From UTCFX2 sp002050125 (GTDB lineage Bacteria; Chloroflexota; Anaerolineae; Anaerolineales; UBA4823): a stretch of 64,000 nucleotides of DNA. The position numbers were made by a program, and so were the translations under genes. This document shows positions 24,545 through 34,999 of this stretch, in pieces (position 1 is the stretch's first letter; each line of letters opens with the position of its first letter). Location: contig JAOSJQ010000001.1 in the NCBI GenBank assembly GCA_027494035.1, forward strand, positions 3,162,001-3,226,000, in the 5' to 3' direction. The notes below the pieces were generated by a model, which saw only the letters and a program-made list of their open reading frames with translations, searched no databases and was not told the DNA's origin.

Positions 24545-25417
24545 ATGAAGATTACAGAAGATTTGCATTCTGAGATGCTGAAATTTCAAAAAAATGAAAT
24601 CTCCGAACATCATGTTTATGCACAATTGGCGGAGGAGACAAGATCAGAAGCAAACCGTCAAGTGCTCCTGAAGATCGCTGAGGATGAGCTTCGCCACTAT
24701 AATGAATGGAAAAAACACACTCAGCAAGATGTAAAACCTGACCGGTGGACAATTCTAAAACATGTTTGGATGAGCCGGGTTTTGGGATTGACTTTTAGCA
24801 TTCAATTGATGGAGCGCGGAGAGGAAAGCGCCCAAGACAGGTATGGGCGCTTGAAATCGCAAATCGCTGATATCGAGCGAATGATCGAAGACGAACATAC
24901 TCATGAATTTGCCTTAATCCAGATGATCAAAGAAGAACCGCTTGAATATGTCAGTTCGGTCGTGTTGGGGTTAAATGACGCCCTGGTCGAACTCACGGGC
25001 GCTCTGGCAGGTTTTACGCTGGCGCTCCAGAACACCCGGCTGATTGCATTAAGCGGCGCGATAACCGGAGTTGCGGCAGCTCTTTCAATGGCGGCTTCGG
25101 AATACCTGTCGACCCGCTCAGAAGAAAGCCACAAAGATCCTGTAAAAGCAGCTTTCTATACGGGCATCGCCTACATCCTGACCGTGATTGTGTTGATCCT
25201 GCCTTATCTGTTGATCTCAAATTACTATCTGGCGCTTGTGGCTACGCTAATTTTCGCGATCATCATTATCGCCTTTTTTAACTACTACATCTCCGTAGTA
25301 AAAAATGAACCCTTCAGAAAGCGCTTTCTTGAAATGGCGGGGATCAGCCTGGGCGTCGCAGGGTTGAGTTTTATTATTGGATACCTGTTCAAATTAATTA
25401 TCGGGGTAGATCTATAG
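24545..25417 (+). CDS. Rubrerythrin-VIT1 fusion, iron/manganese membrane transporter
   Basis: A 290-residue protein with a ferritin-like di-iron domain (residues 1-140) joined to a CCC1/VIT1 transporter (about 140-290). Metal-ligand patterns in the first part are NEISEHHVYAQLAEET, EDELRHYNEW and DEHTHEFALI. The membrane part starts with VVLGLNDALVELTGALAGFT, the VIT1 signature, and has about five helices ending in SFIIGYLFKLIIGVDL. Members such as MbfA export iron and protect against peroxide stress. This matches an anaerobe meeting oxygen. It is followed by a strong terminator and appears monocistronic. Confidence 0.92.
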   Translation: MKITEDLHSEMLKFQKNEISEHHVYAQLAEETRSEANRQVLLKIAEDELRHYNEWKKHTQQDVKPDRWTILKHVWMSRVLGLTFSIQLMERGEESAQDRYGRLKSQIADIERMIEDEHTHEFALIQMIKEEPLEYVSSVVLGLNDALVELTGALAGFTLALQNTRLIALSGAITGVAAALSMAASEYLSTRSEESHKDPVKAAFYTGIAYILTVIVLILPYLLISNYYLALVATLIFAIIIIAFFNYYISVVKNEPFRKRFLEMAGISLGVAGLSFIIGYLFKLIIGVDL

Positions 25418-25484
25418 CAAAGCCTGTTTGCCGCTGTAGGCAGCCTCAGAGATTGTGAGATAAACGCAATCCGACGACCAAAAG

Positions 25485-25527
25485 CGATCCGCTGTAATCT
25501 TGCGATTACGGCGGATCGTTCTTTTTT
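25485..25527 (+). terminator. Strong Rho-independent terminator after the rubrerythrin-VIT1 gene
   Basis: CGATCCGCTGTAATC (25485-25499) pairs with GATTACGGCGGATCG (25504-25518), with one T-G pair and a TTGC loop, followed by six T (25522-25527). Confidence 0.92.
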
Positions 25528-25662
25528 CACAGATAACATGTGAATTAATTCACAGCAAATGGTAACATTTGTTATCGTTTCAGCCTTCGTGCTTTCGATT
25601 AGAATTGAAATTCGGATAGAAACACTATAAGCTTAAGATAAATCATATTTTCATAAGGAAAC

Positions 25663-28428
25663 ATGATGACTTATCAGACGGGACTTCCAATTTTCGACCC
25701 TGTGCATGACGTGTTGTCGTATGCTCAAAATCCACTGTCCATGATTTTTGCCCCTAAGAATGTGGCGCTCATCGGAGCCACGGAGACAGTGGGAAGCGTG
25801 GGCCGCACCCTCATGTGGAACCTGGTCAGCAATCCTTTCGGCGGGGCAGTGTTCCCCATCAACCCGAAACGCGCCAGCGTATTGGGCGTCAAGGCATACC
25901 CTAATCTTGCGGCAGTGCCCGAACAGGTAGAATTGGCGGTCATCGTAACCCCAGCCTCCACCATTCCGGGGATAATCTCAGAGTGCGTTGATGCCAACGT
26001 CAAGGGAGCAATCGTCATTTCAGCCGGTTTTAAAGAAACCGGTCCGGCGGGAGCCGAGTTGGAACGTCAGGTGATGGAGCACGCCCGACGCGGCGGCATG
26101 CGAATCATTGGACCCAACTGTCTGGGCGTGATGAGCCCAACCAGCGGTTTGAATGCTACCTTCGCCGCGGCAATGGCAAAACCGGGAAAAGTGGGTTTTA
26201 TCAGTCAGAGCGGCGCCCTATGTACGGCGGTGCTGGACTGGAGTTTGTCAGCCAATGTGGGATTCAGCCATTTCGTATCCATCGGCTCTATGCTGGATGT
26301 GGGCTGGGGCGATCTGATCTATTTCCTCGGCGACGATCCAAACACGGAGAGCATTGTCATCTACATGGAAACTATCGGAAACGCACGCGCATTTCTCTCC
26401 GCGGCGCGTCAGGTTGCAAACACTAAACCGATTATTGTAATCAAGCCTGGGAGGACCGAGGGCGCCGCCAGAGCTGCAGCTTCGCACACTGGCTCACTGA
26501 CCGGAAGCGATGAAGTATTGGAAATGGCTTTTCGCCGTGCCGGCGTTTTACGAGTTAATGGGATTGCGGAGCTCTTTTACATGGCGGATTTGTTCTCCAA
26601 ACAGCCGCGCCCACAGGGCAACCGCCTGACCATCCTGACGAATGCTGGAGGCCCAGGGGTACTTGCAACAGACGCCTTGATCACTGAAGGTGGGCAGCTT
26701 ACTCCGTTATCGCAAGAGACGATGCAGGAATTCGATCAACTTCTACCCCCAGCCTGGAGCCATAATAACCCGGTCGATATCCTGGGCGACGCCAGCCCGG
26801 AACGCTATGCTAGAGCGCTGGAAATCGCGGCGCAAGACGAGAACTCCGATGGGTTGTTGGTCATCCTAACCCCCCAAGATATGACGGACCCAACCCAAAC
26901 TGCTGAAGAGCTCGTTAAATCTACCAAGAACCTGGATAAACCAGTCCTGGCGAGTTGGATGGGCGGCGCGGGGGTGGAGCAAGGTCAATTGGTGCTCGCA
27001 CAAGCGAATATTCCATCCTTCCCGTACCCAGATACCGCAGCCCGCATGTTCGACTATATGGCGAATTATTCCGCAATCCTCAACCGGCTCTACGAAACCC
27101 CTACCCTGGCGACAAATGGCTCGAACCAGAGAACGGACTCGAAGTTGGCAGATCAAATTATCGAAAATGCGCGCCGGGAAGGGCGCACGATCCTAAGCGA
27201 GTTTGAATCAAAGCAGCTTCTTTCAATCTATCACATTCCTACCGTTGAGACAATTATTGCCTCTACCGAAGAAGAGGCGGTGCGCGCTGCAGAGAAGATC
27301 GGGTACCCAGTGGTGTTAAAGTTGCATTCAGAGACGATCACCCACAAAACGGACGTCGGCGGGGTGCAGCTTAACCTTCGGGATGCTGATTCTGTGCGTA
27401 AGGCATTTCAGCGAATCCAATTTACGCTTGAAGAGAAAGTTGGACGGCAAGACGAAAGCGGGAAGCAACATTTCCTCGGCGTTACCGTTCAACCGATGAT
27501 CGACCTGGAAGGTTATGAACTCATCGTTGGCAGCAGCATCGATCCACAGTTTGGACCAGTCCTCTTGTTTGGTTTGGGTGGGCAGCTTGTTGAGGTTTTC
27601 AAAGACAGCGCGCTAGGTCTGCCGCCCTTGAACAGCACTCTTGCCCGCAGAATGATGGAGCGAACCCGAGTTTATAAGGCGCTGAAAGGTGTGCGCGGCC
27701 GCAAACCCGTTGATCTCACCGAATTAGAGCAAATTCTGGTGCGGTTCAGCACGCTGATCTCTGAACAGATCTGGATCAAAGAGCTCGATATCAATCCTCT
27801 CCTCGCTTCGCCGGATCGCATCCTCGCCCTTGATGCCCGGATCGTGGTCTATGACGATAAGATGCGGGAGGAGAAGTTGCCTCAACTGGCTATCCGACCG
27901 TACCCAACCCAATACGTAAAGCAATGGACTGGAAGAGGCGGGCAAGAATTCATCATTCGCCCGATTCGCGCTGAAGATGAACCTGCCATGGTCGGTTTCC
28001 ACGAATCCCTGTCCGATCGCAGTGTATATTTGCGCTATATGCAGCCCATCCGTTTAAGCGACCGAGCCAAGCATGACCGGCTCTCGCGCATCTGTCATAG
28101 TGACTATAATAATGAAATCCTTCTGGTTGTCGAGGATCCACATGCGGGGCTCAATGGACTATCGATCGTCGCGGTAGCGCGCCTGACCCGCCTGCATGGG
28201 TCGAATGCCGCTGCTTTTAGCCTGCTCACCAGCGACTGTTGTCAGAACCAGGGGATTGGCATAGAACTGATGAACCAGTTGATTGATGTCGCCAAACAAG
28301 AAAAATTTGATAGATTAGAATGCCTGATGACACACGACAATCAGGTTATGCAGCACATGGTGAAAAAATTTGGATTTACCCTTTCTGAAGCAGAAAACGA
28401 TCTGGTGCGCGCCGACCTGATCCTATAA
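25663..28428 (+). CDS. ADP-forming acyl/acetate-CoA ligase fused to a GNAT acetyltransferase
   Basis: A 921-residue multidomain enzyme. In order: CoA-binding domain (about 25-150, NVALIGATETVGSVGRTLMW), succinyl-CoA-ligase-like domains with the phosphorylatable His in ASHTGSLTGSDEVLE, an ATP-grasp domain (about 500-735, YPVVLKLHSETITHKTDVGG), and a C-terminal GNAT domain (about 760-921). The ligase core makes ATP and acetate from acetyl-CoA, ADP and phosphate in anaerobes. In proteins of this layout with an inactive core, the GNAT part acetylates other proteins (Pat type). The catalytic His argues for an active core. It could drain acetyl-CoA from the BMC pathway; that link is inference. AAGGAA precedes ATG 25663. 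Confidence 0.9.
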   Translation: MMTYQTGLPIFDPVHDVLSYAQNPLSMIFAPKNVALIGATETVGSVGRTLMWNLVSNPFGGAVFPINPKRASVLGVKAYPNLAAVPEQVELAVIVTPASTIPGIISECVDANVKGAIVISAGFKETGPAGAELERQVMEHARRGGMRIIGPNCLGVMSPTSGLNATFAAAMAKPGKVGFISQSGALCTAVLDWSLSANVGFSHFVSIGSMLDVGWGDLIYFLGDDPNTESIVIYMETIGNARAFLSAARQVANTKPIIVIKPGRTEGAARAAASHTGSLTGSDEVLEMAFRRAGVLRVNGIAELFYMADLFSKQPRPQGNRLTILTNAGGPGVLATDALITEGGQLTPLSQETMQEFDQLLPPAWSHNNPVDILGDASPERYARALEIAAQDENSDGLLVILTPQDMTDPTQTAEELVKSTKNLDKPVLASWMGGAGVEQGQLVLAQANIPSFPYPDTAARMFDYMANYSAILNRLYETPTLATNGSNQRTDSKLADQIIENARREGRTILSEFESKQLLSIYHIPTVETIIASTEEEAVRAAEKIGYPVVLKLHSETITHKTDVGGVQLNLRDADSVRKAFQRIQFTLEEKVGRQDESGKQHFLGVTVQPMIDLEGYELIVGSSIDPQFGPVLLFGLGGQLVEVFKDSALGLPPLNSTLARRMMERTRVYKALKGVRGRKPVDLTELEQILVRFSTLISEQIWIKELDINPLLASPDRILALDARIVVYDDKMREEKLPQLAIRPYPTQYVKQWTGRGGQEFIIRPIRAEDEPAMVGFHESLSDRSVYLRYMQPIRLSDRAKHDRLSRICHSDYNNEILLVVEDPHAGLNGLSIVAVARLTRLHGSNAAAFSLLTSDCCQNQGIGIELMNQLIDVAKQEKFDRLECLMTHDNQVMQHMVKKFGFTLSEAENDLVRADLIL

Positions 28429-28452
28429 AGATCTTTTCAACGCGATCAACCT

Positions 28453-28486
28453 AAAAACGGCAGCGCAACAGCCGCCGTTTTTTTTT
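28453..28486 (+). terminator. Rho-independent terminator after the CoA ligase gene
   Basis: AAAAACGGC (28453-28461) pairs with GCCGTTTTT (28474-28482); the T-run continues to 28486. Confidence 0.92.
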
Positions 28487-28499
28487 GGTCAAAAGAGGA

Positions 28500-28528
28500 T
28501 TGCGAAACCATATGAAAGACTTTATAAT
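28500..28528 (+). promoter_or_regulatory. Sigma70-type promoter
   Basis: TTGCGA (28500-28505), a 17-base spacer and TATAAT (28523-28528), about 70 bases before the start codon at 28600. Confidence 0.75.
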
Positions 28529-28599
28529 CGAATTCGTATATAATGAATTTTGCAGGCTTAACTGCGAAATTCAAAATAGGTCAATAGACTGGGGATGAA

Positions 28600-30081
28600 A
28601 TGAAACAAAAGAATTCTTGTGGCGTTACTGCACTGCTGGTTGTACTGGCTTTTGTTGTCGGTTTAATTCTCGGTCTGGTTGTTTTGGGGTGGGGGCTCTG
28701 GCCCGTAACCTGGACTGGTGCAAGCCCGCAGGCGTTGGATTCCGCAGCTCAGCAGGATTATCTCCGGGCAGCAATCGACTCTTACAATCTCAACCAAGAC
28801 GCCTCTCTCGCTGCATCCCGCTATGAACAACTGGGCAGTCATGGACCAGTTACGATCGCTGCAATCTACGCATCCCCTGCGCCCCTATCTAAACAAGCTG
28901 TTGAAAGTTTCGCTAATGCGGTCAACGCAAAAGACGCCTTAGGAGACGCGCCTCCCCAGATGCAGCCCTCTGTTCCGCCACAAGCTGCGCCATCCGCGCT
29001 GAGAAGCTGGATAACCGCCCAGCCCATCTGGCTGGCGCTTTGTCTGATAGGTCTGTTCATCCTGCTGATAGTCCTATTAGTCATCCGGTTGATCGCTCGT
29101 TCGCGTAAGAAGCGAACCGGCGCCCGGACTGCCCCACAAATTCTGGTTCAGGATACTACAGACGAGCCCGCTGCAACTGAACCGCCAGTTCAACCCGCCG
29201 AGGAGGTCGAACCGGCCTCCAAGACGCAGCCCACCCTCATTTCACAGGAGCCAGCAAGTCAACCTGAAATCGAGGAAATCGAACTGCCCGACTGGTTGCG
29301 CGCTTCAACTGAATCGGCGGCAGAAATATCCGCGCCGGTTCAACCAGAGTTCGTTGCGCGCGAGTTGAGCGACCAGGAAATTGAAGAAATTTCCGCGTCG
29401 AAATTCCCGTTCGAAGAAGAATCCGCATTGCCTTCCGAGCTTGCCATATTTGAAACAGAAACGCAGTTGCCAGCCGAACAACTTCGGTTTCCTTCAAAAT
29501 CGAAACCCGAGGTTGGTGAGCCGTCGCAATCACTTGCTCACGCCGTGGATGAAACGCCAGCAGCTTTCGATTCTTTGGAGGTCTCATCCGTTATAGAACC
29601 AGCCTCTGCCAGTCAGGCGGTCGAAGCTGAAGCTCGATCAATCGGCGAAGAAACCCCGGAAGAAACCTATCAAAAATTCAGCTCAGATCTGCAATCGCTC
29701 CCGGGGCTAGAGGCAGATGATATCGAAAGGCTGCGCGAGGCGGGCATCACCGCGCCACTACTGCTCTTGCGAAATGGCTCCACGGCGCAGGGTCGGACAA
29801 AATTAGCCGAACAAACGGGCATCGAAGAATCAAAACTGCTAGAAGGTGTTTGTTTTGTGGATTTACTGCGGATCAAGGGGTTGTCGAAGCGCGACGCGCT
29901 TGCCCTGAAGAATGCCAATATTGACACGCTCGCCAAGCTGGCCTCCAGTGATGCGGATACGCTTTTCAACTTGCTACAGGAAGAGGCAGCGTCCCAGTCT
30001 TTTGAGGCAAGCCTGCCCAGCTTTGAAAGTCTCACGAACTGGATCTCACAGGCGAACCATTTGCCTAAGGTCGTTGTCTGA
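28600..30081 (+). CDS. Membrane protein with long acidic linker and C-terminal helix-hairpin-helix region (DUF4332-like)
   Basis: A 493-residue protein. Two membrane helices are clear: residues about 10-35 (ALLVVLAFVVGLILGLVVLG) and about 145-170 (LALCLIGLFILLIVLLVIRL), with a short extracytoplasmic part between them. A long Glu/Pro/Ser-rich linker follows (about 175-345). The C-terminal domain (about 350-480) contains LQSLPGLEADDIERLREAGI and LLRIKGLSKRDALALKNANI, two helix-hairpin-helix-like units of the DUF4332 kind. The function is unknown; such HhH units bind DNA or proteins, so it may link the membrane to a cytosolic partner. It is probably transcribed with the small 4-TM gene next to it. 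Confidence 0.8.
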   Translation: MKQKNSCGVTALLVVLAFVVGLILGLVVLGWGLWPVTWTGASPQALDSAAQQDYLRAAIDSYNLNQDASLAASRYEQLGSHGPVTIAAIYASPAPLSKQAVESFANAVNAKDALGDAPPQMQPSVPPQAAPSALRSWITAQPIWLALCLIGLFILLIVLLVIRLIARSRKKRTGARTAPQILVQDTTDEPAATEPPVQPAEEVEPASKTQPTLISQEPASQPEIEEIELPDWLRASTESAAEISAPVQPEFVARELSDQEIEEISASKFPFEEESALPSELAIFETETQLPAEQLRFPSKSKPEVGEPSQSLAHAVDETPAAFDSLEVSSVIEPASASQAVEAEARSIGEETPEETYQKFSSDLQSLPGLEADDIERLREAGITAPLLLLRNGSTAQGRTKLAEQTGIEESKLLEGVCFVDLLRIKGLSKRDALALKNANIDTLAKLASSDADTLFNLLQEEAASQSFEASLPSFESLTNWISQANHLPKVVV

Positions 30082-30135
30082 CAAACCCAGTATTTTCGAG
30101 GAAGAGCCGCGCCAAAGGCTTCTAAGGAGGAAGCA

Positions 30136-30516
30136 ATGAATTTCCGGTTTATTTTACTTCGCTGGATCATTACAACACTTGCAGTCCTGGCAACCGCCTG
30201 GATCATTCCCGGGATCACAATCGAGGGCAACGGCTTCGTCGTCGCACTGGCTGCCGCTCTGATTCTTGGGTTGGTAAACGCAATCATCCGCCCGATCCTG
30301 ATAATCCTCTCTTGCGGGTGTATTGCCCTCACGCTTGGGCTTTTTATGCTGGTCGTCAACGCAGCGACGCTCTGGCTGGCAAGCTGGTTCAGCCAGCTAT
30401 TTGGGATTGGTTTTTATGTGGATGGTTTCTTTCCAGCGTTGTATGGATCGATTGTCATCAGTTTGATTTCATGGCTGCTATCGACATTTCTGATCGGCGA
30501 AGACGAACGCGGTTGA
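30136..30516 (+). CDS. Small four-TM protein of the PF04020 (phage holin 4 / YvlD-like) family
   Basis: A 126-residue membrane protein with four predicted helices and no other domain. Typical family sequence is LRWIITTLAVLATAWIIPGI and ALILGLVNAIIRPILIILS. The family name mentions holins, but most members are chromosomal envelope proteins of unknown role, like YvlD. No phage genes lie nearby. AAGGAGG precedes ATG 30136, 54 bases after the HhH membrane protein. Confidence 0.9.
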   Translation: MNFRFILLRWIITTLAVLATAWIIPGITIEGNGFVVALAAALILGLVNAIIRPILIILSCGCIALTLGLFMLVVNAATLWLASWFSQLFGIGFYVDGFFPALYGSIVISLISWLLSTFLIGEDERG

Positions 30517-30662
30517 CCTAATAATCAAATTCTGAAACTGCTACTTGAAACAGCTTCGCCTGGGCTGATCGGATTATAGAATCGTCGCTGTTTAACCGTC
30601 GTTCATCCGAAACTAATCCGGGTTGATGGGTTTTGTATATTTAACGGTGAAAGGCTGAACGC

Positions 30663-32203
<1,541 letters not shown>

Positions 32204-32224
32204 ACGGGGCGACTGATTTCTCCT

Positions 32225-32253
32225 TTTCATCCAATATATTTAGCAGGTATAAT
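32225..32253 (+). promoter_or_regulatory. Promoter before the phosphodiesterase cluster
   Basis: TTTCAT (32225-32230), a 17-base spacer and TATAAT (32248-32253), 42 bases before ATG 32296. Confidence 0.55.
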
Positions 32254-32295
32254 ATCCCACTGCGGCTTTAAAAGCCTGCCCCGGGATGTTTCGCC

Positions 32296-34131
32296 ATGTA
32301 CACCTTGATCATCGGCTTGGATGCATTCGATCCATACATATTCGAGAACCTCTCCGATTCCGGCAAACTGCCCAATTTAAACCGCCTGATGAAGCAGGGC
32401 GGGTACTCCAGATTTGAAGTCTCCAACCCGCCCCAAAGCGAAGTCTCCTGGACCAGCATAGCCACCGGTTTGAACCCGGGCGAGCATGGGATGTTTGATT
32501 TTGTTCATCGCGATCCAGCGAGCTATGCCTTGGAGGTCTCGCTTCTGCCGATGAAGCGCGGCATCGGTGGCTTTGAGTTCGTGCGCCCTTTTCAAGCGCA
32601 AACAATCTTCGACGCGGCTGCCGGCCGCGGTTTTCCAGCTACTTCGCTCTGGTGGCCGGCAACATTTCCAGCACGAGCTGAATCGCCGGTGCGCACGATT
32701 CCGGGGTTAGGCACGCCGGATATTCAAGGACGCCTTGGAGTTGGCGCGTTATTCTCTTCAAATCTTGACTTGCCAAACAAAATGGGCAAAACCCCGGTTG
32801 GGCGGTTCGAAAAGTTAAGCGGCGATCGATTTGAAGCCGAATTGGCGGGACCTCAAATCGGGACAAAACCGGGCGCCTCCCACGCAATGATGGGGTTCGA
32901 GTTGAAGAAGGTCGATTCGACCACCGCCGAACTGCGCTTTGAACGGCAGGTTTACCGATTAGGGCTTGGCGAGTGGAGTCCAATTATCGAATTGAGATTC
33001 AAAGCGTCCTGGCTGACCTCTGTTCACGCCATCACCCGCGTAGTGATTACCAGTCTGGAACCCAAGGTTCAAGCGTATTTTCTCCCATTGCAGATCCACC
33101 CGCTGCACCCCATTTGGCGGTACGCCACACCCGCCTCATTCGTAAGAGACGCTTGGAATTCCAGCGGGCCGTTTTTGACCCTTGGCTGGCCTCAGGATAC
33201 AACCGGCTTGGAAGATGGATGCATCAGCGATGAGCTGTTTTTGAACCTGTGCGATTCGATTTTCGAGGCGCGCTCACGCTTGCTCTTTCACTTGTTGAAC
33301 AATTTCACAGAGGGTCTTCTGGCTTCTGTCTTTGACTCGCTTGACCGCATCCAGCACATGTTTCTCATTCGCCGTCCAGACGTAATCGAGAAATGGTATC
33401 TGCGCTACGACCAATTACTTGGTCGAATTCTCGATCTGCCGGTGATGAACAAAGATAAACCCCCGCGTTTGTTGGTCGTCTCTGACCACGGATTCAACCG
33501 GCTCGACTACAAAGTGAATCTTAATCGATGGCTGATCGACAAAGGGTATCTTGCGGTGCAGCCCGGCGCAAATAAACCCGAATGGAAATCAATCGACTGG
33601 CTGCGCACGCGCGCCTATGCAATCGGATTGAACAGCCTGTACTTGAATCTGGCGGGGCGCGAAAAACAGGGCGTGGTTACCTCAACAGAGCAGCGCCCAA
33701 CTGCGGAAACCCTCCAACGTAAATTACAGTCCTGGCAGGACAGCCAAAGGCATCACGTCGTCAAAAACGCCCGGCTCAACGAGCAGGTATTCGCCGGCGC
33801 GCTGGCTAGCCGCGCGCCGGATGTTTTGGTCGGTTACAATCCCGGCTACCGCGCTTCCGCAGAAACCGGGTTAGGAGGCTGGGCGGATGAATCGCTCAGC
33901 CCAAACCAGGATCATTGGGAAGCCGACCATTGTTTCGATGCTTCGAGCGTTCCAGGCGTAATATTTTCATCGAATGGATTGCAAGATTTCAGCAGCCCCA
34001 GTTACCAGGACTTTCCAATTCTGGCAATTGACATTGAACCAGATAGACGAGGCAGCCGCCCTCCGCCCAAGCTGGATGCACAAGATCAGGAATTGGTCGA
34101 AGAACGCCTGAAAAGCCTCGGATATCTTTAA
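32296..34131 (+). CDS. Alkaline phosphatase-superfamily phosphodiesterase/nucleotide pyrophosphatase
   Basis: A 611-residue metal-dependent hydrolase. The N-terminus YTLIIGLDAFDPYIF carries the first metal Asp. SEVSWTSIATGLNPGEHGMF supplies the nucleophile region and LLVVSDHGFNRL the second metal site. DHWEADHCFDASSVPGVIF closes the site. There is no signal peptide, so it acts in the cytosol, unlike the Tat-exported relative at 35000. Substrates may be nucleotide sugars, phospholipid heads or phosphonates. It opens a four-gene cluster on the same strand with two membrane proteins and the exported sulfatase-like enzyme. Confidence 0.87.
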   Translation: MYTLIIGLDAFDPYIFENLSDSGKLPNLNRLMKQGGYSRFEVSNPPQSEVSWTSIATGLNPGEHGMFDFVHRDPASYALEVSLLPMKRGIGGFEFVRPFQAQTIFDAAAGRGFPATSLWWPATFPARAESPVRTIPGLGTPDIQGRLGVGALFSSNLDLPNKMGKTPVGRFEKLSGDRFEAELAGPQIGTKPGASHAMMGFELKKVDSTTAELRFERQVYRLGLGEWSPIIELRFKASWLTSVHAITRVVITSLEPKVQAYFLPLQIHPLHPIWRYATPASFVRDAWNSSGPFLTLGWPQDTTGLEDGCISDELFLNLCDSIFEARSRLLFHLLNNFTEGLLASVFDSLDRIQHMFLIRRPDVIEKWYLRYDQLLGRILDLPVMNKDKPPRLLVVSDHGFNRLDYKVNLNRWLIDKGYLAVQPGANKPEWKSIDWLRTRAYAIGLNSLYLNLAGREKQGVVTSTEQRPTAETLQRKLQSWQDSQRHHVVKNARLNEQVFAGALASRAPDVLVGYNPGYRASAETGLGGWADESLSPNQDHWEADHCFDASSVPGVIFSSNGLQDFSSPSYQDFPILAIDIEPDRRGSRPPPKLDAQDQELVEERLKSLGYL

Positions 34132-34166
34132 CCCAGTTGTGTTCGTTAGATTTTGGAGCAATCAAG

Positions 34167-34415
34167 ATGACTTTCACTACGTATGTGAATTTATTAATGC
34201 GGTTTGTCTCGTTCTCCGCCCCTCGCGCATACATCGATCCAAACACCGGGGGTATGCTTTTTCAAATTCTGGCGGTCTTTTTAGCGCTTTTTTCAGGGAT
34301 CATCTTCTTTTTCTCGCGCCAAATTAAAACCTTCGCCGCCAAAGTGAGGCGTCGATTCCGTAACGAGGACCCGCACCCCATGCCCAATCAGGATCAAACT
34401 AACGACGACGCGTGA
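34167..34415 (+). CDS. Small single-TM protein with YIDPNTGG motif
   Basis: An 82-residue protein starting at ATG 34167, preceded by GGAG at 34155-34158. APRAYIDPNTGGMLFQILA runs into a hydrophobic helix and then a basic, polar tail (RRRFRNEDPHPMP). The YIDPxTGG segment before one helix is a recurring feature of small proteins near phosphodiesterase and sulfatase genes. Function unknown; likely a membrane partner of the flanking hydrolases. Confidence 0.75.
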   Translation: MTFTTYVNLLMRFVSFSAPRAYIDPNTGGMLFQILAVFLALFSGIIFFFSRQIKTFAAKVRRRFRNEDPHPMPNQDQTNDDA

Positions 34416-34433
34416 TCTCGACAATGACATGGG

Positions 34434-34997
34434 ATGAAGTCGATCATTAACCGTCTGCCAAACCGCGAGCAAGTTGTTCTCCTCTTTTTGGCAATTTCAC
34501 TTCCGATAAATTTCTGGGCGCTGGTGGTTTTCTTACAGGAACTGCCCGCCTATGTCTTGCGGATGAGCGCCTGGGAGATTCTGAGCGTACTGGCATATAT
34601 CCTCACGCTTGCCCTCGTGGATAGCCTTATTCTGCTGGCGATCTGCGTAATCCTCTTGTTATTTATGCCTACCTCCCTGCTCAAGGGTCGTTACACGGCA
34701 GCCGGAACAATGAGCGCCTATCTGATTATCCTCTGGCTGATACCAATCCAATATCAAGAAAGCATTGCCGCCAGATTCCATGTTGTTGAGCAAAGTTGGT
34801 TTGTCTGGCTCTGGCTGGCTTTGTTGTTTGCCAGCTTCGCCTTGTTTGCAATCATCCTGGTGCGTTCGGAAAAATTCGAGCGAATGATAAGGGCTTATTT
34901 AGAGCGGGTGTCGCTGCTCGCTTCGGTGTATCTCTTCTTCAATTTTGCCGGTCTGCTGATTGTCATCGCCCGCAATCTCATCGCCGCAAACGGTTAA
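34434..34997 (+). CDS. Multi-spanning membrane protein of the sulfatase cluster
   Basis: A 187-residue hydrophobic protein with about five predicted helices (for example LLFLAISLPINFWALVVFLQ and LVDSLILLAICVILLLFMPT). No enzymatic motif is visible. It ends two bases before the GTG start of the exported sulfatase-like protein, so the two are translationally coupled. It may be a membrane anchor or an integral counterpart, since LTA-synthase-type sulfatases carry such helices in the same chain. Confidence 0.8.
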   Translation: MKSIINRLPNREQVVLLFLAISLPINFWALVVFLQELPAYVLRMSAWEILSVLAYILTLALVDSLILLAICVILLLFMPTSLLKGRYTAAGTMSAYLIILWLIPIQYQESIAARFHVVEQSWFVWLWLALLFASFALFAIILVRSEKFERMIRAYLERVSLLASVYLFFNFAGLLIVIARNLIAANG

Positions 34998-34999
34998 CC

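Noticed and set aside
30136..30516. Holin marking a prophage
   Set aside because: The family name is misleading; no phage genes, integrase or attachment repeats are around.
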